64,000 nucleotides of DNA from Numida meleagris. Taxonomy: Eukaryota; Chordata; Aves; Galliformes; Numididae. Positions 34,067 to 45,272 of the stretch are shown here, piece after piece. The stretch covers positions 17,331,471 to 17,395,470 of the forward strand of contig NC_034414.1 of the NCBI RefSeq assembly GCF_002078875.1, given 5' to 3'. Numbering within the stretch: position 1 is the stretch's first letter; each line of letters starts with the position of its first letter. Position numbers and translations under genes: made by a program. The notes under the pieces are model-generated. The model saw only the letters and a program-made list of their open reading frames with translations. It searched no databases and had not been told where the DNA came from.

Positions 34067-36870
34067 AACTTTTAACAGTGTGGTTGTACGCATTTCAGCA
34101 ATGGCAAAGCAATTCCTACTGCGCAAAACTATTGAATGAGACGTAGTTATCTGGGCACTCTATGTTTGTAAATAATAAACCTACCTGTTACACAGACTTA
34201 GCTCAAGTAAAGTAAAGAGGCATTTTTGGATTAACTTTGGTGTTTCACTCGTGTTTTGTAATGGATGCTCCCATCTCTGCTTCTGCACTGAGGCCATATC
34301 AAGGGGCTGCCCAATGTCCCTTTGAGAAGGGTGTTTATTAACTGTTCTTTTTTAAAAATAAATTGCTTGCATAGGTACAATGGAAAATGCTACCGATCTG
34401 GAAAAACAGGAGAAGGCAAAAATGATTGTTGATAGTAATTAAGCTTGTTGCTAAGTCTTATAGAGAAGTGGGTCAAAAACTACGAAAAGGTGCAAGACAG
34501 AGCTCTGAAATTTGAGGATTTTTAGTGTCCTTTTTCTCATAGCACAAATCTTTTTTTTTTTTCCAAAGAAGTTCAGGAAATACCTGTATGTTCTAGTGAG
34601 TATTAGTTTATCTGTTCACTATTGTGCATATAGTGCACTTCTGTGCTTCACTGCTTGCATTGGAGGTGATTGCTTGCGTTTCTGCTGAGAGAGGACAGAT
34701 GTCAAATTCTTTATGTTTGCAAACACAAAAGGAGCGTGGTGCTGTTTGGACTCCAAAAGCTTCCTCTTCAGCCTTGGGTGTCCTTTACATTTTGTCCTTC
34801 TCCTTCAGAATAATGCAGGTCAGTTGACCTCGTTTATCAGTCCAGGCTCTATGTGGTAGCATCACCTGTGCTGCAGTTTGCTTTCAGCCACTGCTGGAGA
34901 CTGTGTGCAGGCGGTGGTTTGGTTGGCTTCTGTGACCACAGATGACTTTTAAATCTGAATGGTACATGAGGTATTTTCATGGCTCTTAATTAAATGGAAA
35001 ATTCAGGTCCTGGATTACTTCAAATATTTCTCCCTCTTTCTATTTTGCTTTAGTTACGTAAGAATTATTGTAATTCTTCAGTAAGAGAGAAAAAAATATT
35101 GTGTTTGAAGATCAAGATGATTACCACATTTCTAGTATGTTTGGTGGAATTAATCCCCCCCCGGCAATTATTCTCATTATGTTTTTTCTCTAGCTATGAG
35201 AATGTTCAGCTTCTGTTCTGATGACTTTGAGATTTTTATTAGCATACTTTCATTTAGGAAAAGTTTTGAGGTTTCAGGCTGGATTCAAAAAATGTATAAT
35301 TATTCAAAGTGTCGGTCTCAACCATACAAACAGCTGAACTTATTATAGGTGCTTAAAGATCAGTGACAAATTCTGTTTCTGTCATATGTTAAGGTAATAT
35401 TATTGATAAGAACAGCAGTACAAAATGATTCAAATGAACTTCTTATAGAATTACATGTGCAACAACATATAACGTTTACAGCTGTAACATTCATTGGCCA
35501 GTCTATGGTAATATTTATTTTTATTACCTTAAAGATTTCTCAAAGACCAGTGTTGAGTGGTGACATCTCTCCTAAATATGATGAAAATAATTTTTGTGGC
35601 TGTAATGCCTGTGTGATGCTGACTGATCTTCTGTGTTGAGCCATACATAGGTATATTCACATTAAAAAAATGCATTTGGTACCATTTCTGTTGCGGTACC
35701 ATTTCTGTTGCAGTACCTTACGCTGAAAACATAATATTATGATGGATGAGCTGCTTTGATAGTGAAGTTTGTAGTCTCCAAAGAATAGGACAAAGCAGTC
35801 AGTGTTTCGCTGCATTTTACTAATGAATTACATGTATTTTGTAATATCTTGACTAGTGCAACACATCTGTGTAGTTGCTAAAAGAGGAAGAGAACCAAGA
35901 AGCACCTTTTCTTCCTTTGAGCCTTGTCATTCTATGGTAGCAAAGCTCAGGATCAGCAGCTATGCACGCAGGAAACAATTACTGTCTACGCAAACCAAAC
36001 TGCAAGGTAAGCAACTGAGAAAACTGAATTGTATTCTGAAAGGATGTCTGAAAATGTTTGAGATATAATTTCCCAGATTAAATAAAATATTGTTATATCT
36101 TTGTTTGTACCAGAGATGAGAAATTTGGGATGGCTATATGGCAGCTTGACCTCAATTGTATATAAGTATGTGAAGGATGAAGGAACAGAGGCAGCACTCA
36201 CTCAGCAATGACCAAACAGCGGTGTGTTGTTAACCCCATCTGGACTGAAACCAGGGCACATTGTGCAATGCAGTGCTAGCTCAAGTTATGGCAAATAAGT
36301 TTATGGATTTTGGTACGTTGGCTAGACACAGTTCTGTGAACAGCAAAAATGTGCAGCCATGCTTTCTGCTTTGATAATGGAATTTGAGAACTGATTTAAA
36401 GATTGCAAAAAAATAATTTTTTTGGCTTATTTTTGACTCCATTTTTAGTTGACATAAATACAGTACTTGCAAATTTTCAAATGGAATGTTTAGAGTTGCA
36501 ATCCAAAATCTGATCATGTCTCTTCCCCAGACCTCTGTAAGCTTTCTCTTACTGGAGAGAAATATCCCTCGCTTCACAATCGTGCCTTACTCATGTCACT
36601 GCTTTTGGTCGTACGTGCATTTGTGAACAAGTTTTTCAAGGATGAAGTACAGTGGGAGTAAAATTTCATCAAAAATCTCTGATGAACACCGTTAGAACTC
36701 ACTAAGAATTGCAGCCACTGCCATCAAACCAGACTGATGTGTTAGTTTCACAAAAACAGGGACATGTATCCCACTAATTTTATGGTTTTGTTGCTCTCTT
36801 TTTTACGTTTTAATAAAAATATTTTTAAAAAAGTTTAATTACTTACATATAGTATCTATATCATACTTTT
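34067..36870. other. Unique AT-rich sequence
   Basis: No gene recognised. A 17-base tandem duplication lies at 35678-35717. Frames of 60-80 codons are AT-driven and carry no motif I recognise. Confidence 0.5.
35678..35717. repeat. 17-bp tandem duplication
   Basis: GGTACCATTTCTGTTGC occurs twice in direct succession (35678-35694 and 35695-35711), followed by a partial third start (AGTACC). The two full copies are identical, so the event is recent or the tract is variable. Confidence 0.95.
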
Positions 36871-37436
36871 TATGAGGGCTGCTCTGAAAGTAATGCCTCC
36901 TGTTTTATGATATTGGTCCACAGCATCAAAGATGGATGTGGGTGGTATGGCAGTAGAGGTTGAACCTTTTCACCAACATTCTGCTACATTTTGTTGCCAT
37001 GTGACAGATGGCAGTAGAGGAACAGTCTGACAAAATGGCTTCTGACATGAAAGTGTGGATGGAGCAAAGATGTGTCACTGAATTCCTCCATGCAGAAACA
37101 ATGGGTCTCATTGACATTCATTGATGTTTGCTGAATGTTTATGGAGACCAAACAATGGATGTGAGTACAGTGAGGTGGTGGGTGGAGCTTCTCGGCAACC
37201 ATGCCATCATACCACCTGCAGAGCTGCACCTCTACTGGTACAGATTTTCAGGAGCTCGGCTTGAAGGTTCTTCTTCATGGCTGGCAAAAATGTATATCTA
37301 ATGGTAGTGACTATGTTGGAATATAGTGTTTTGTAGCTGAGAGTGTGCTCTATCAAACAGTGCTATTGTGCTCTTTGTATCTGTTGTAGTTTCCACGGAA
37401 ATAAGTAGGAGGCATTACTTTTGGAGCAGCCGTATA
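36871..37436 (+). mobile_element. Internally deleted mariner element (Galluhop type)
   Basis: The left end GGCTGCTCTGAAAGTAATGCCTCCT (about 36877-36901) and the right end (37405-37431, reverse complement GGCTGCTCCAAAAGTAATGCCTCCT) are terminal inverted repeats differing at two adjacent positions. TA dinucleotides flank both ends, as expected of mariner TA target-site use. The inside holds the N-terminal part of a mariner transposase and, after a deletion, a C-terminal scrap (see separate entry). Total length is about 566 bases against roughly 1.2-1.3 kb for an intact mariner, so it is non-autonomous. The left TG after TA is probably a decayed CG. Confidence 0.9.
37008..37326 (+). pseudogene. 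Mariner transposase remnant, broken and deleted
   Basis: From ATG at 37008 the frame gives 38 codons including KVWMEQRCVTEFLHAE, similar to the start of mariner transposase helix-turn-helix domains. It is then interrupted by TGA at 37122-37124. The same frame continues through LLNVYGDQTMDVSTV and RWWVELLG to about 37200. The central catalytic region with the DD34D residues is missing. In another frame near 37282-37323, WQKCISNGSDYVGI and a stop match the usual C-terminal end of the family. It cannot encode a working enzyme. No sign of host reuse is visible. Confidence 0.85.
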
Positions 37437-37865
37437 TGTGGCCCAAGACAATTCCTCTTCACTCAGTGCAGCGCAGGCAAGCCAAAAGGTTGCTGTCACA
37501 CTGTTGCCATAACGGTTCCTATGCTAGGTAGGATGCAAAACTGTAAGCAAGGGAGTGTGGTCAAGACATCCCAACAATGGCTGAAAGGAGCAATAGCTCC
37601 AATTCACTGACAGCACTGACTCATTTGCCAAGTGCTCACTTGTGCTGTATGCACGTGGCTGGGGGCTGAGGATGATGGATATTTGTTTAAGCTGAAGCTG
37701 GCAAGCGCACAACTGGTAAACAGGAGAAATAGAAGTGAGTCAAGTAGTAGTTGTGCCTTCATGTTTCTCATGGTTTGCAGACATTACTAACCCAGTTTGA
37801 CAATAAAATTTACCGGTACACCTAATGCAAAAACAATATTGAGTTGTTAATCTGCCGAAGTGTGG

Positions 37866-37907
37866 CTTCTTTTTTTCTTTTCTTTTTTTTTTTTCCTCTT
37901 TTTTTCT
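37866..37907. repeat. T/C-rich tract
   Basis: Runs of T are interrupted by single C and CC. The minus strand reads as polylysine within a 67-codon frame, an artefact of the tract. Confidence 0.85.
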
Positions 37908-40900
37908 GGGATTGGAAAGTAATGAAATATTTTTATTTTCCATAAGAGATAGTGTTCAAAGGTAGTGGTAGATCATTAACAGACATTTTTAGTTATTTTT
38001 TCTGTTCTGTTCTCATTTTTTCTGCCTCTTTTCTTGTGGTGAAAAAATGGGATATGCAGCCTTAGCAGTCACCTGTGGAATAGTGAGAGGAAAGTATAAT
38101 ATTTTGAGGCTCTGCTTTCCCAAGACTTCCTGAGAGAGTCTCTGTTTATCATTCAGCCTGCACTGCTTGTATTGGATTACACTAGGAACGTGGAAATCCG
38201 TATGGGAAAATCTGTCAGGCTGTGAAAAGATCTCAGGCTTTGAAATTTTATGGACTACGCTTGCTAATGCACATTCCATATTTCAGGGTGTCTGGCTGCC
38301 TTTGCTTCTTGTAAGGATGTGATATACATTGTAGAATATATGTGCATGTTTTGTCACAGGCACTACTGAGCCGATAAATGAGGGCACAGACTCAAGTAGT
38401 CAAAGGATGTCCCATTAGGGGATAAATTATAGTGACACCTACTAGCGTTGGTACAGATAAGGGCCGATCGCCGTTTGCTGAATGTGATCTCTAAATGTGG
38501 TAAGGAGCCCCACTGCAAATCCTTTTCCACAAGAAAATTCCAGTAGAATCCCAGTTTAGGAGAGGTGTCCATGTTTTTCCCTTAATGTGAATCATTATTA
38601 AAGACTCATTACAGGTTAGGTCTTCATTTGGTAGAAATCATAGTTGTACCTTGATGATTTGCCTTCAGATACCTCAGCAAGACCTAAATTTGCAAATCAG
38701 CAACTGCTGTTAACAGGACTCTGATCAGATGTGCTGAGTTGTATATCTCTTACCTACAAGGCATACTGATGTGTGCCTTGCAAAAAATTAATCAAAAAGT
38801 TCAATTTGCTTGTGAGATTACTCCTTGCATTTAAGAGATAAGGTACAAACTGTTTAAGAGGTCTAAAACTCCTTAAAAACTCGAAGGAAGGACTGAGGAT
38901 TTCATCCACAGTACCTATCTGTAGCACCTGGAGAGCTACAGGCCAGTTTGAATCCCCAGCAGCACCGAAGCTTATGCATATACGTTCACAGACACGCTAA
39001 CAGTGATGGATTATGGACACCTTTCTGTGATGTTCACATTGTTTTTTGGGCTTATATCCAGACCTAGGTGTTATTTAGACTTCATAGTTTTTGTTTAAAA
39101 TATAAAGCAAATACATTGTGAATCTGATATCTTGCAAATAATTTTGTTATCAGGCAATTAAAATATCGAGTGCTGTAAACATCTCTAAGACGCTATGGAT
39201 GGGAAAATTGCCAGTTTCACCAGTCACATTGCCTTCATAAGTACAATGAATGTACAGTTCTCTGAACAGTCTGGAAAGAAAAGTCATTTTCCAGCTCATA
39301 ATTTCTTTTTTTAGCTTTTTGCAGATCTCTGAAGTCAAATTATGATGATTTTAAAGGCAGAACTGTTAAATGCCAATGGTTTGTCAGTGCTGGGCGCAAT
39401 TAAATTCCTAACAACACAGATGGACCCATACTTAATATCTTAATATGTAATGCTTTTAAAGCAAAACTAGCCAGAATCTGTATACTTCTTAAATAAATCT
39501 ATACTAAAAATTATTGTGTTAGAAAAAAAATCAAATAACGTAACTTTTAACTCCAGTGTTGCTATTTTTGGCTAAGGATATGATTGTGTAGACTAGGAAT
39601 TTAAAGAGGACTCTGTAAGATTTGACTCAGGCTCATGATTAGATATCATGTTTTCTTCCCTGACCTCAAAAACTGCTTCTCTCATGGGCTTGATCAAATT
39701 GATTTAGGCATTCTGTTTTACTGCTGGTCTGTGGTGTGCATCTCACAGGAGGTGTATGATTTGGTATTGATTCTACCGTGGGGGAGAAATATGCATTTGA
39801 AATGCCAAGGTGATGTGTAGGAGAGCCAGGCCCTTCTTCCTGCATGGCCAGCATCTTCCTGGGTGCTTTTAGTTGGATTGCTTAGGCTTGGATCCACAGC
39901 AGTATTTAGGCGTTTCCTGCAAAAAGTGATGAAAACAAGCTCTGTTTTCTATGAGTCTGATACAAACTCCTTCTTTGTCTCTGTTCTCTTTTGTGAAGAA
40001 AGACTAATTGCAATGTGCTGTTACAGGACACGTGTGTGTGTAAGTATACTGAAGACTGATAGTTTCAAGTGCTACAGTGAAAGGAGTAGGGCAGTGAAAT
40101 TTAGCAAATATAAATGCTATTTTTCAAATCATAGAATTACAGGCCTCACTGACTGTTCAATGTTCCCAAATCTCTCAGGTAGTTTAGAAAACTGCCCACA
40201 GAAAATGAATTGACAGGTAGGAGAAAGGCAGAATACAACTTTATTTTTGACTTCACTGGTGTAGTACTAGAGTACTTCAGCAGGTGTGCTAAATGAAAGA
40301 TGTTAAGGTAATTATAATTAATATAGTAAATTCCGTGAAAATTGTGATTGTGAAAATTTTCAGTGTGACATACCTGAAAAAAGAAGGAACATTCTAAAGC
40401 TTGTAAATGTTATCTGAAAATAACAAAAAAAAAAAAAAGCCCCAACAATGCGCCAAAGTTAATGGTGAGTCCCAAAGTAACAGAAGTTCCCCTGGTCTGT
40501 TGTTGCCCTTTAGGAAAAATAATTCCGATGGGGGAACTGTTAACAATTGGAAAATTTTACCTAAACAACTAGGAAGATTATCTTGAGTAATATGACTAAT
40601 TAGGAGGTATGGTGGGCCATGTATGTTGCACGTTGGCATTCTAAACACATTAACTATTTACAGTGGTAAGGTGCTTGTGATGGGTTGACCTGAAGGAGGC
40701 TATTTCAGCATGGGAAATACAGCAGTCTGTGTTTCACCGGTACAACCAGAGGAACAGAAACTCTGACTGAGCTTTGCTGTGCTACTTCAGGCATTCACAG
40801 CCAGAAAACCCACTGACAGGACTGCTTCTGGGTGTACACAAAGTAAGCAGTGGCCTGGGCAGAGATTGCTGTAGGGGAGTGGTGATGAACCCTTTTGCCA

Positions 40901-41930
40901 TTTTTTGATTTATGGACTGTGTGTCAGTAGGTACAGTGTCTTGCTGGGAGAGGTAATCTGTTATGATAAAAGAAGTCATACAATGGAGCATCTTGGGGAA
41001 TCCTGCACAGCAGAAAGAGGACTTTAATGCAGTTTTTGAGTATTTTCTTAGTAAAATGTATGTGTTTAAAATTATAGTATTTTCAGAACATCAGAAAGAA
41101 CAACCTCAAAATTTCTGAAGAAAAAGAGATCTTATGCAGAGATGCTTTTTTGAATACAAGAGCTTTGTCTCCTATATCTTAATTAACCTCTTATTTTGCA
41201 GTGCTTTGACAGTGAGGAAGAACTCTTGTCCTGAGTATATATTTAACGCAGCTGTCACTGGTGCCGCATTGCACTACAGGAATGATGTAAGGAGAAATCA
41301 GTATAAATGAGAAGTTAGCCATTATCAATGCATGCTGAAGGTGCAGTTAGTCCAAACCAAAATGTTTTTGGAATTCTGTGTTTGAGTCTTGGAAGAGAAT
41401 CACGTCCAGAAAAAGAAAGCAGTGAGTTCTTTTCTGATGCTCGTTTAATATGGTATTTAAATGTGACCAAAGCAGTGAGTATGGGATTTCACTGCTAGTG
41501 CTGAGGGAGTAATACACTGGAATTAGCAATAGAATAGGAGGAATGAATGGGAATATCCTCTGAGTGTTTGTTCTCTTTGAAAGATGATCTCTTTGCCTGA
41601 GACTTAAGAGTTACTACACAGCTAATGGCTGATACAAATGGCTGTAGATAGGATAGATGGCCCCAAGATTGATGGCTGACTGTTGTTGGTCTAGGTTTTT
41701 AATCCAGGCTTCTGCTGGAATGCAAAGTTCCTAGCTCATAATCAATTATACAAAGACATCAAGAAGAAAAAGGCAGCCATGGTATTTGTCTGCTTCTCAA
41801 GCTACCCAAGATGTGAAACTGTTTTTACTTGCAGGCACACGCTCGTTAATGCTGAGCAATGTAATACTTTTTTCTTATTTCAGAACTTTTCTTGCAGTTA
41901 AAAGCTAAAACAAACACCGCCACTTTGCTT

Positions 41931-41979
41931 TTAGTTTCTGTATTATTCTTCTACTTAGTTTCTGTAGTATTCCTCTAAC
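41931..41979. repeat. 24/25-bp imperfect tandem duplication
   Basis: TTAGTTTCTGTATTATTCTTCTAC (41931-41954) is followed directly by TTAGTTTCTGTAGTATTCCTCTAAC (41955-41979). The copies differ by two substitutions and one inserted base. Confidence 0.85.
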
Positions 41980-42066
41980 TTACAGAGCATGAAAATGGGA
42001 TAAATGTTACATGTGCAACTCCTGCATCTGTTTTTGAAAATGTGACTGAAACTGCTCCTTTGACAG

Positions 42067-42123
42067 ATCTTTGCTTATGGAATGGCATCTCTTGAAAGAG
42101 AAGAAAACATTTCTGCTAAGGTG
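42067..42123 (+). other. Candidate 57-nt exon (unverified)
   Basis: The acceptor-like GAAACTGCTCCTTTGACAG precedes it, and AAGGTG/GTGAGT ends it. The length is 19 codons, and the phase-0 frame IFAYGMASLEREENISAKV is open; the other two frames contain a stop within or at the donor. Both edge signals are fair, but the peptide is not one I recognise and no neighbouring exon was found to join to it. Confidence 0.15.
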
Positions 42124-43498
42124 GTGAGTGAAACAGAAACTGCAGACAACTAAGGCTGCTGATGGCATTTAAGACAATGTGGTTGGCAATAGATACAAGT
42201 AAGACAAAGCTTCCATACAAAATAGAAATATTAATTGTATAACTTATAGTCAAAGTTAAAAGTCAATAGATGATATCCCCCTTAGAAATGTGGACTAAAT
42301 TATTTGAACATACGAATTCTTAACTACTTGATCAAATTTGGTTAAAATGTATGAAAATCCTGGTTCTAAATTTTTGATGAAACCTTCCTTCCAAAAGTCA
42401 ATCACTGTGAATTCCACTTCTGTTGGTAGTCAGTCAACAACAGTCAAAATTTTAGATGTGCTAATACTGCATTTTTAAAGCTGGAAGTAGAAGACAGTGT
42501 TAGTTTTTTGTCACATCTTTCTGTCCACTGAATAATTTCCTAATATAGAGTGCTGATGTTTTTCTATATTTTTTTCCTACTTCTCATTATGCTATGTTAA
42601 GTCACCAGTATAATCTATGGAGAGCAACTGCAACTGATTGTGATGGTGCATAATCCTGGGAATATCCTTGCCCTCTTCATGGAAACAAAGACACAACCGA
42701 TTTTCTTTGCTCTTTCTGTCCAGTGAAGGTTCCTTAACTCATAGTTTTAGCCACAAGATGACATCCAGTGTGATTACAGAAAGTCCATATGGTTCTTGAT
42801 TGCTTTTCCCAAGGTAAGGATTAGAGAACATCAAATGCTGCTTGATGGAGAGAGGAAATCTCATGTAATGCTTTTGTTCTGCTAACATTTAGGTAAAGAG
42901 CTGCCTGGGAGTTTTGGAATGGAATCTGTCATCACAGTAATCCTGTTCTGGAAAATAATGATGGAGACAGCACCGGGAGTGATGTCATTGACCATCGGAC
43001 AAAATCATTGCCCATAGCAAAATCACATCCTTACCAAACTTTCCTTTATGTCTGACATTTGAATGCCCAATTGGCAAGATTATTGGAGTTGCTTTTTTCT
43101 TTTTTTTTTTAGATCCTTTCACAGCTGTGTTAAAATTCAAAACACAGATATGCAAGAAAAAGGCTAATACAGAAGAGAGTCTGTTCAATACTCTGCAGAC
43201 TTCAGAGGAATTTTTGTGCACTCTGCCTTCACTGTCATATGCAGGAAATTCTTATTTGGTCCATACAATGCAATAAACAAACCTCTTGTGTGTTAGCTTT
43301 AGCTTTTAGCACTTCCTTAACATTATATGGTGAGTGGTAAAACTGTAATGAAGAAGCAGTTTGCTTTATTAGGGTTCTGGCCTACCCCCATTCTCATATA
43401 CATCTATTTGTTGAGGGCCTGTTACCATATAGGGCAATAATAGTTGTATGACTTAATGAAAGAATACTATTTGTACCCTGTTTAGTAGCAATTGAGTG

Positions 43499-43681
43499 AT
43501 CATAGAATCACAGAATTTTTTGAATTGGAAGGAACACTTACAGGCCATCAAGTCCAACTCCCCTGCAATGAACAGCAACAGCTACACTAGATCAGGTGCT
43601 CAGAGCCCCGTCCAGCCTGACCTTGGGTGTCTCCAGGAACAGGGCACCCACCACCTCTGGGCAACCTGTTCCAGTGCTTCA
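43499..43681 (-). mobile_element. CR1 LINE 3' portion, antisense
   Basis: It starts with the reversed CR1 3' terminus (ATCATAGAATCACAGAATTTTTTGAATTGGAAGG), then GGCCATCAAGTCCAACTCCCC, GTGCTCAGAGCCCCGTCCAGCCTGA and ACCTCTGGGCAACCTGTTCCAGTGCTTCA. The 3' end is intact and it is 5'-truncated. It is arranged head-to-head with the sense copy 40 bases to the right. Confidence 0.97.
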
Positions 43682-43721
43682 ATTGGATTTGGTTATTATT
43701 TTTTTGCCTTTGTGGATTGAT

Positions 43722-43998
43722 CCCCCAGCAATGAGAAAACAGAAACTAAAGGAGGGGGGATTTAGATTTGATGTCAGGGGGGAGTTTTTTTTACTGAGAG
43801 AGCAGTGAGGTGCTGGAACAGGTTTCCCAGAGAGGTTGTGGATGCCCTTGTCCCTGGAGGTGTTTAAGGCCAGGCTGGATGGGGATCTGAGCAATCTGAT
43901 GTAGTACTTGATCTAGCGGTTGGCATCTCTGCCTGTGGGAGAGGGGTTGGAACTTGATGATGATTGAGATCTGTTCCAACTCAAGCCATTCTATGATG
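43722..43998 (+). mobile_element. CR1 LINE 3' portion, sense, paired with the antisense copy
   Basis: It runs from AGCAATGAGAAAACAGAAACTAAAGG-type sequence through GCTGGAACAGGTTTCCCAGAG, CCCTGGAGGTGTTTAAGGCCAGGCTGGATGGGG and GTTCCAACTCAAGCCATTCTATGATG. Its 3' end is intact. Bases about 43806-43885 are complementary to about 43601-43676 of the left copy with mismatches, giving an imperfect inverted repeat. Because each copy has its own 3' end, two insertions are more likely than one inverted element. Confidence 0.96.
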
Positions 43999-45134
43999 AG
44001 AAATGGGTGATGTGCACCACATGCATGACTTCAGCTGTGGGTGCTGGTATTGCTGAAGGTGTTATTCTTTGCTAAAACTATGGAGAAGCTGTGGAGCCTG
44101 AAATATTACAGTTGCTTCAGTTGATAACTTTTAGCTTTTTAACTTAGGCCACAGAAAAGCTGGAGTACAGATGTCCTTTTTTTTTCTTGATAAATGCTTA
44201 AAATTATTTTCGGCTCATGTGGAACATGAAACATTGTGGAAAAGGATGATGAGAAAATGTTCTTTTTCCCCAATTTCTTTGTTTAGCGTTTTAACTTATA
44301 TGTAAATTAATTGCAGGAAAGAACAGGAAAAAGGAAGAGAGAGAAGAGGTAATGTGTACAGACAAATATGTGACTGGCTAATAATGTCAAATATTTTTTT
44401 ATTTTTAGTGTTTATGAAGCTATTGAACACTGAAATGCACTGTCAGGTAGCTTCCCTACTAGATCCTTGAGTGACAAGTTGGAATTCTTTGCCTTTTGGG
44501 CTTTATTTTTGAGTTTTCTGAGTGTAAGATCATCACAGGAATGTGTTAATTTCTTTAATTTTTCAGCTTGTTTGTCTTATTGCTAAGCATTATCTTTGAC
44601 TACACCAATGAAGAGCACTAGAGACGCATGGGAGAGAAGCAGGAGGAAAATATGTCCCATTTGTATAAAAAGCCTTTTTTTTTTTTTTTTTCCCAGTCCT
44701 AGTAAATGGTTAAGCTTCTCAAGAGGCTGAAGTAACATGGTTCCAGTGCATGATGTGTTATGTTCTGTGTTTAGAATCCACGACTAAAGTGTATCTACTT
44801 CTCTGTTCTGGAAAAGTGAGATAGATGGATTGTTTGAATCCATTAGACAAACTCCAGCAGAGAAGGAGATGAACCACCACTGTTGTCAACACTGCCACCT
44901 GCAGAGATTATTACCAATTGAGTGGAAATGATCCTGGCAGAAACTGAGACACAGGCGCATGGACTAGGTAAGGTCTGATGTTGTTTTCTTGTTATTCTAA
45001 GTGGAATCATAACTGTTACTTCCCAATGAGTTTGATCAAGTGGGAATGTTTTGTATCTCCTGAGAGGTGTCTTGTTCTGTCACAGAGATTTTTTGCCCAA
45101 GGACCCTGACAAGGTCCCACACTGTGAATCATGC
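43999..45134. other. Unique sequence, no gene recognised
   Basis: Includes a T run at 44674-44691 followed by CCCAG, and a donor-like ACTAG/GTAAGG at 44968 whose upstream segment has stops in all frames. I see no gene. Confidence 0.5.
44674..44691. repeat. Poly(T) tract
   Basis: Eighteen T residues followed by CCCAG. Simple repeat. Confidence 0.9.
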
Positions 45135-45272
45135 TATCATAGAATAGAACCACAGAATGGCTTGAGCTGGAAGGACCTCAAAGATCATTTAGTTCCAACA
45201 CCTACTGTCCCATCCAACGTCACATTGAACATCTCCAGCACCTCACCACCCTCTCAGTGAAAAACTTCCCCA
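45135..45272 (-). mobile_element. CR1 LINE 3' end, antisense
   Basis: The copy reads ATCATAGAATAGAACCACAGAATGGC, then TTGAGCTGGAAGGACCTCAAAGATCAT, AGTTCCAACACC and CACCTCACCACCCTCTCAGTGAAAAACTTCC. A middle part is missing compared with the usual CR1 3' UTR (the segment between the AGTTCCAAC and CACATTGAACATCTCCAGC words is short). Immediately downstream, CCCCAG and a GGAG/GTAAGC pair could act as splice signals derived from the repeat; this is speculative. Confidence 0.95.

Larger units (their letters stand above)
37437..43498. other. Unique sequence, no gene recognised
   Basis: About 6 kb with no recognised repeat apart from T/C runs at 37866-37907 and a short tandem duplication at 41931-41979. 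A 116-codon plus-strand frame (39863-40213) has no motif I know. A 57-nt splice-bounded segment at 42067-42123 is listed separately. A stretch reading CATAGAATTACAG near 40133 resembles a CR1 end but is not continued. Confidence 0.5.

Noticed and set aside
36926..37229. Minus-strand frames of 63 and 81 codons
   Set aside because: They are antisense shadows of the mariner transposase remnant on the plus strand.
40130..40160. CATAGAATTACAG resembling an antisense CR1 terminus
   Set aside because: The following bases do not continue into CR1 sequence.
43496..43979. Several 62-74-codon frames on both strands
   Set aside because: They are translations of the head-to-head CR1 pair.
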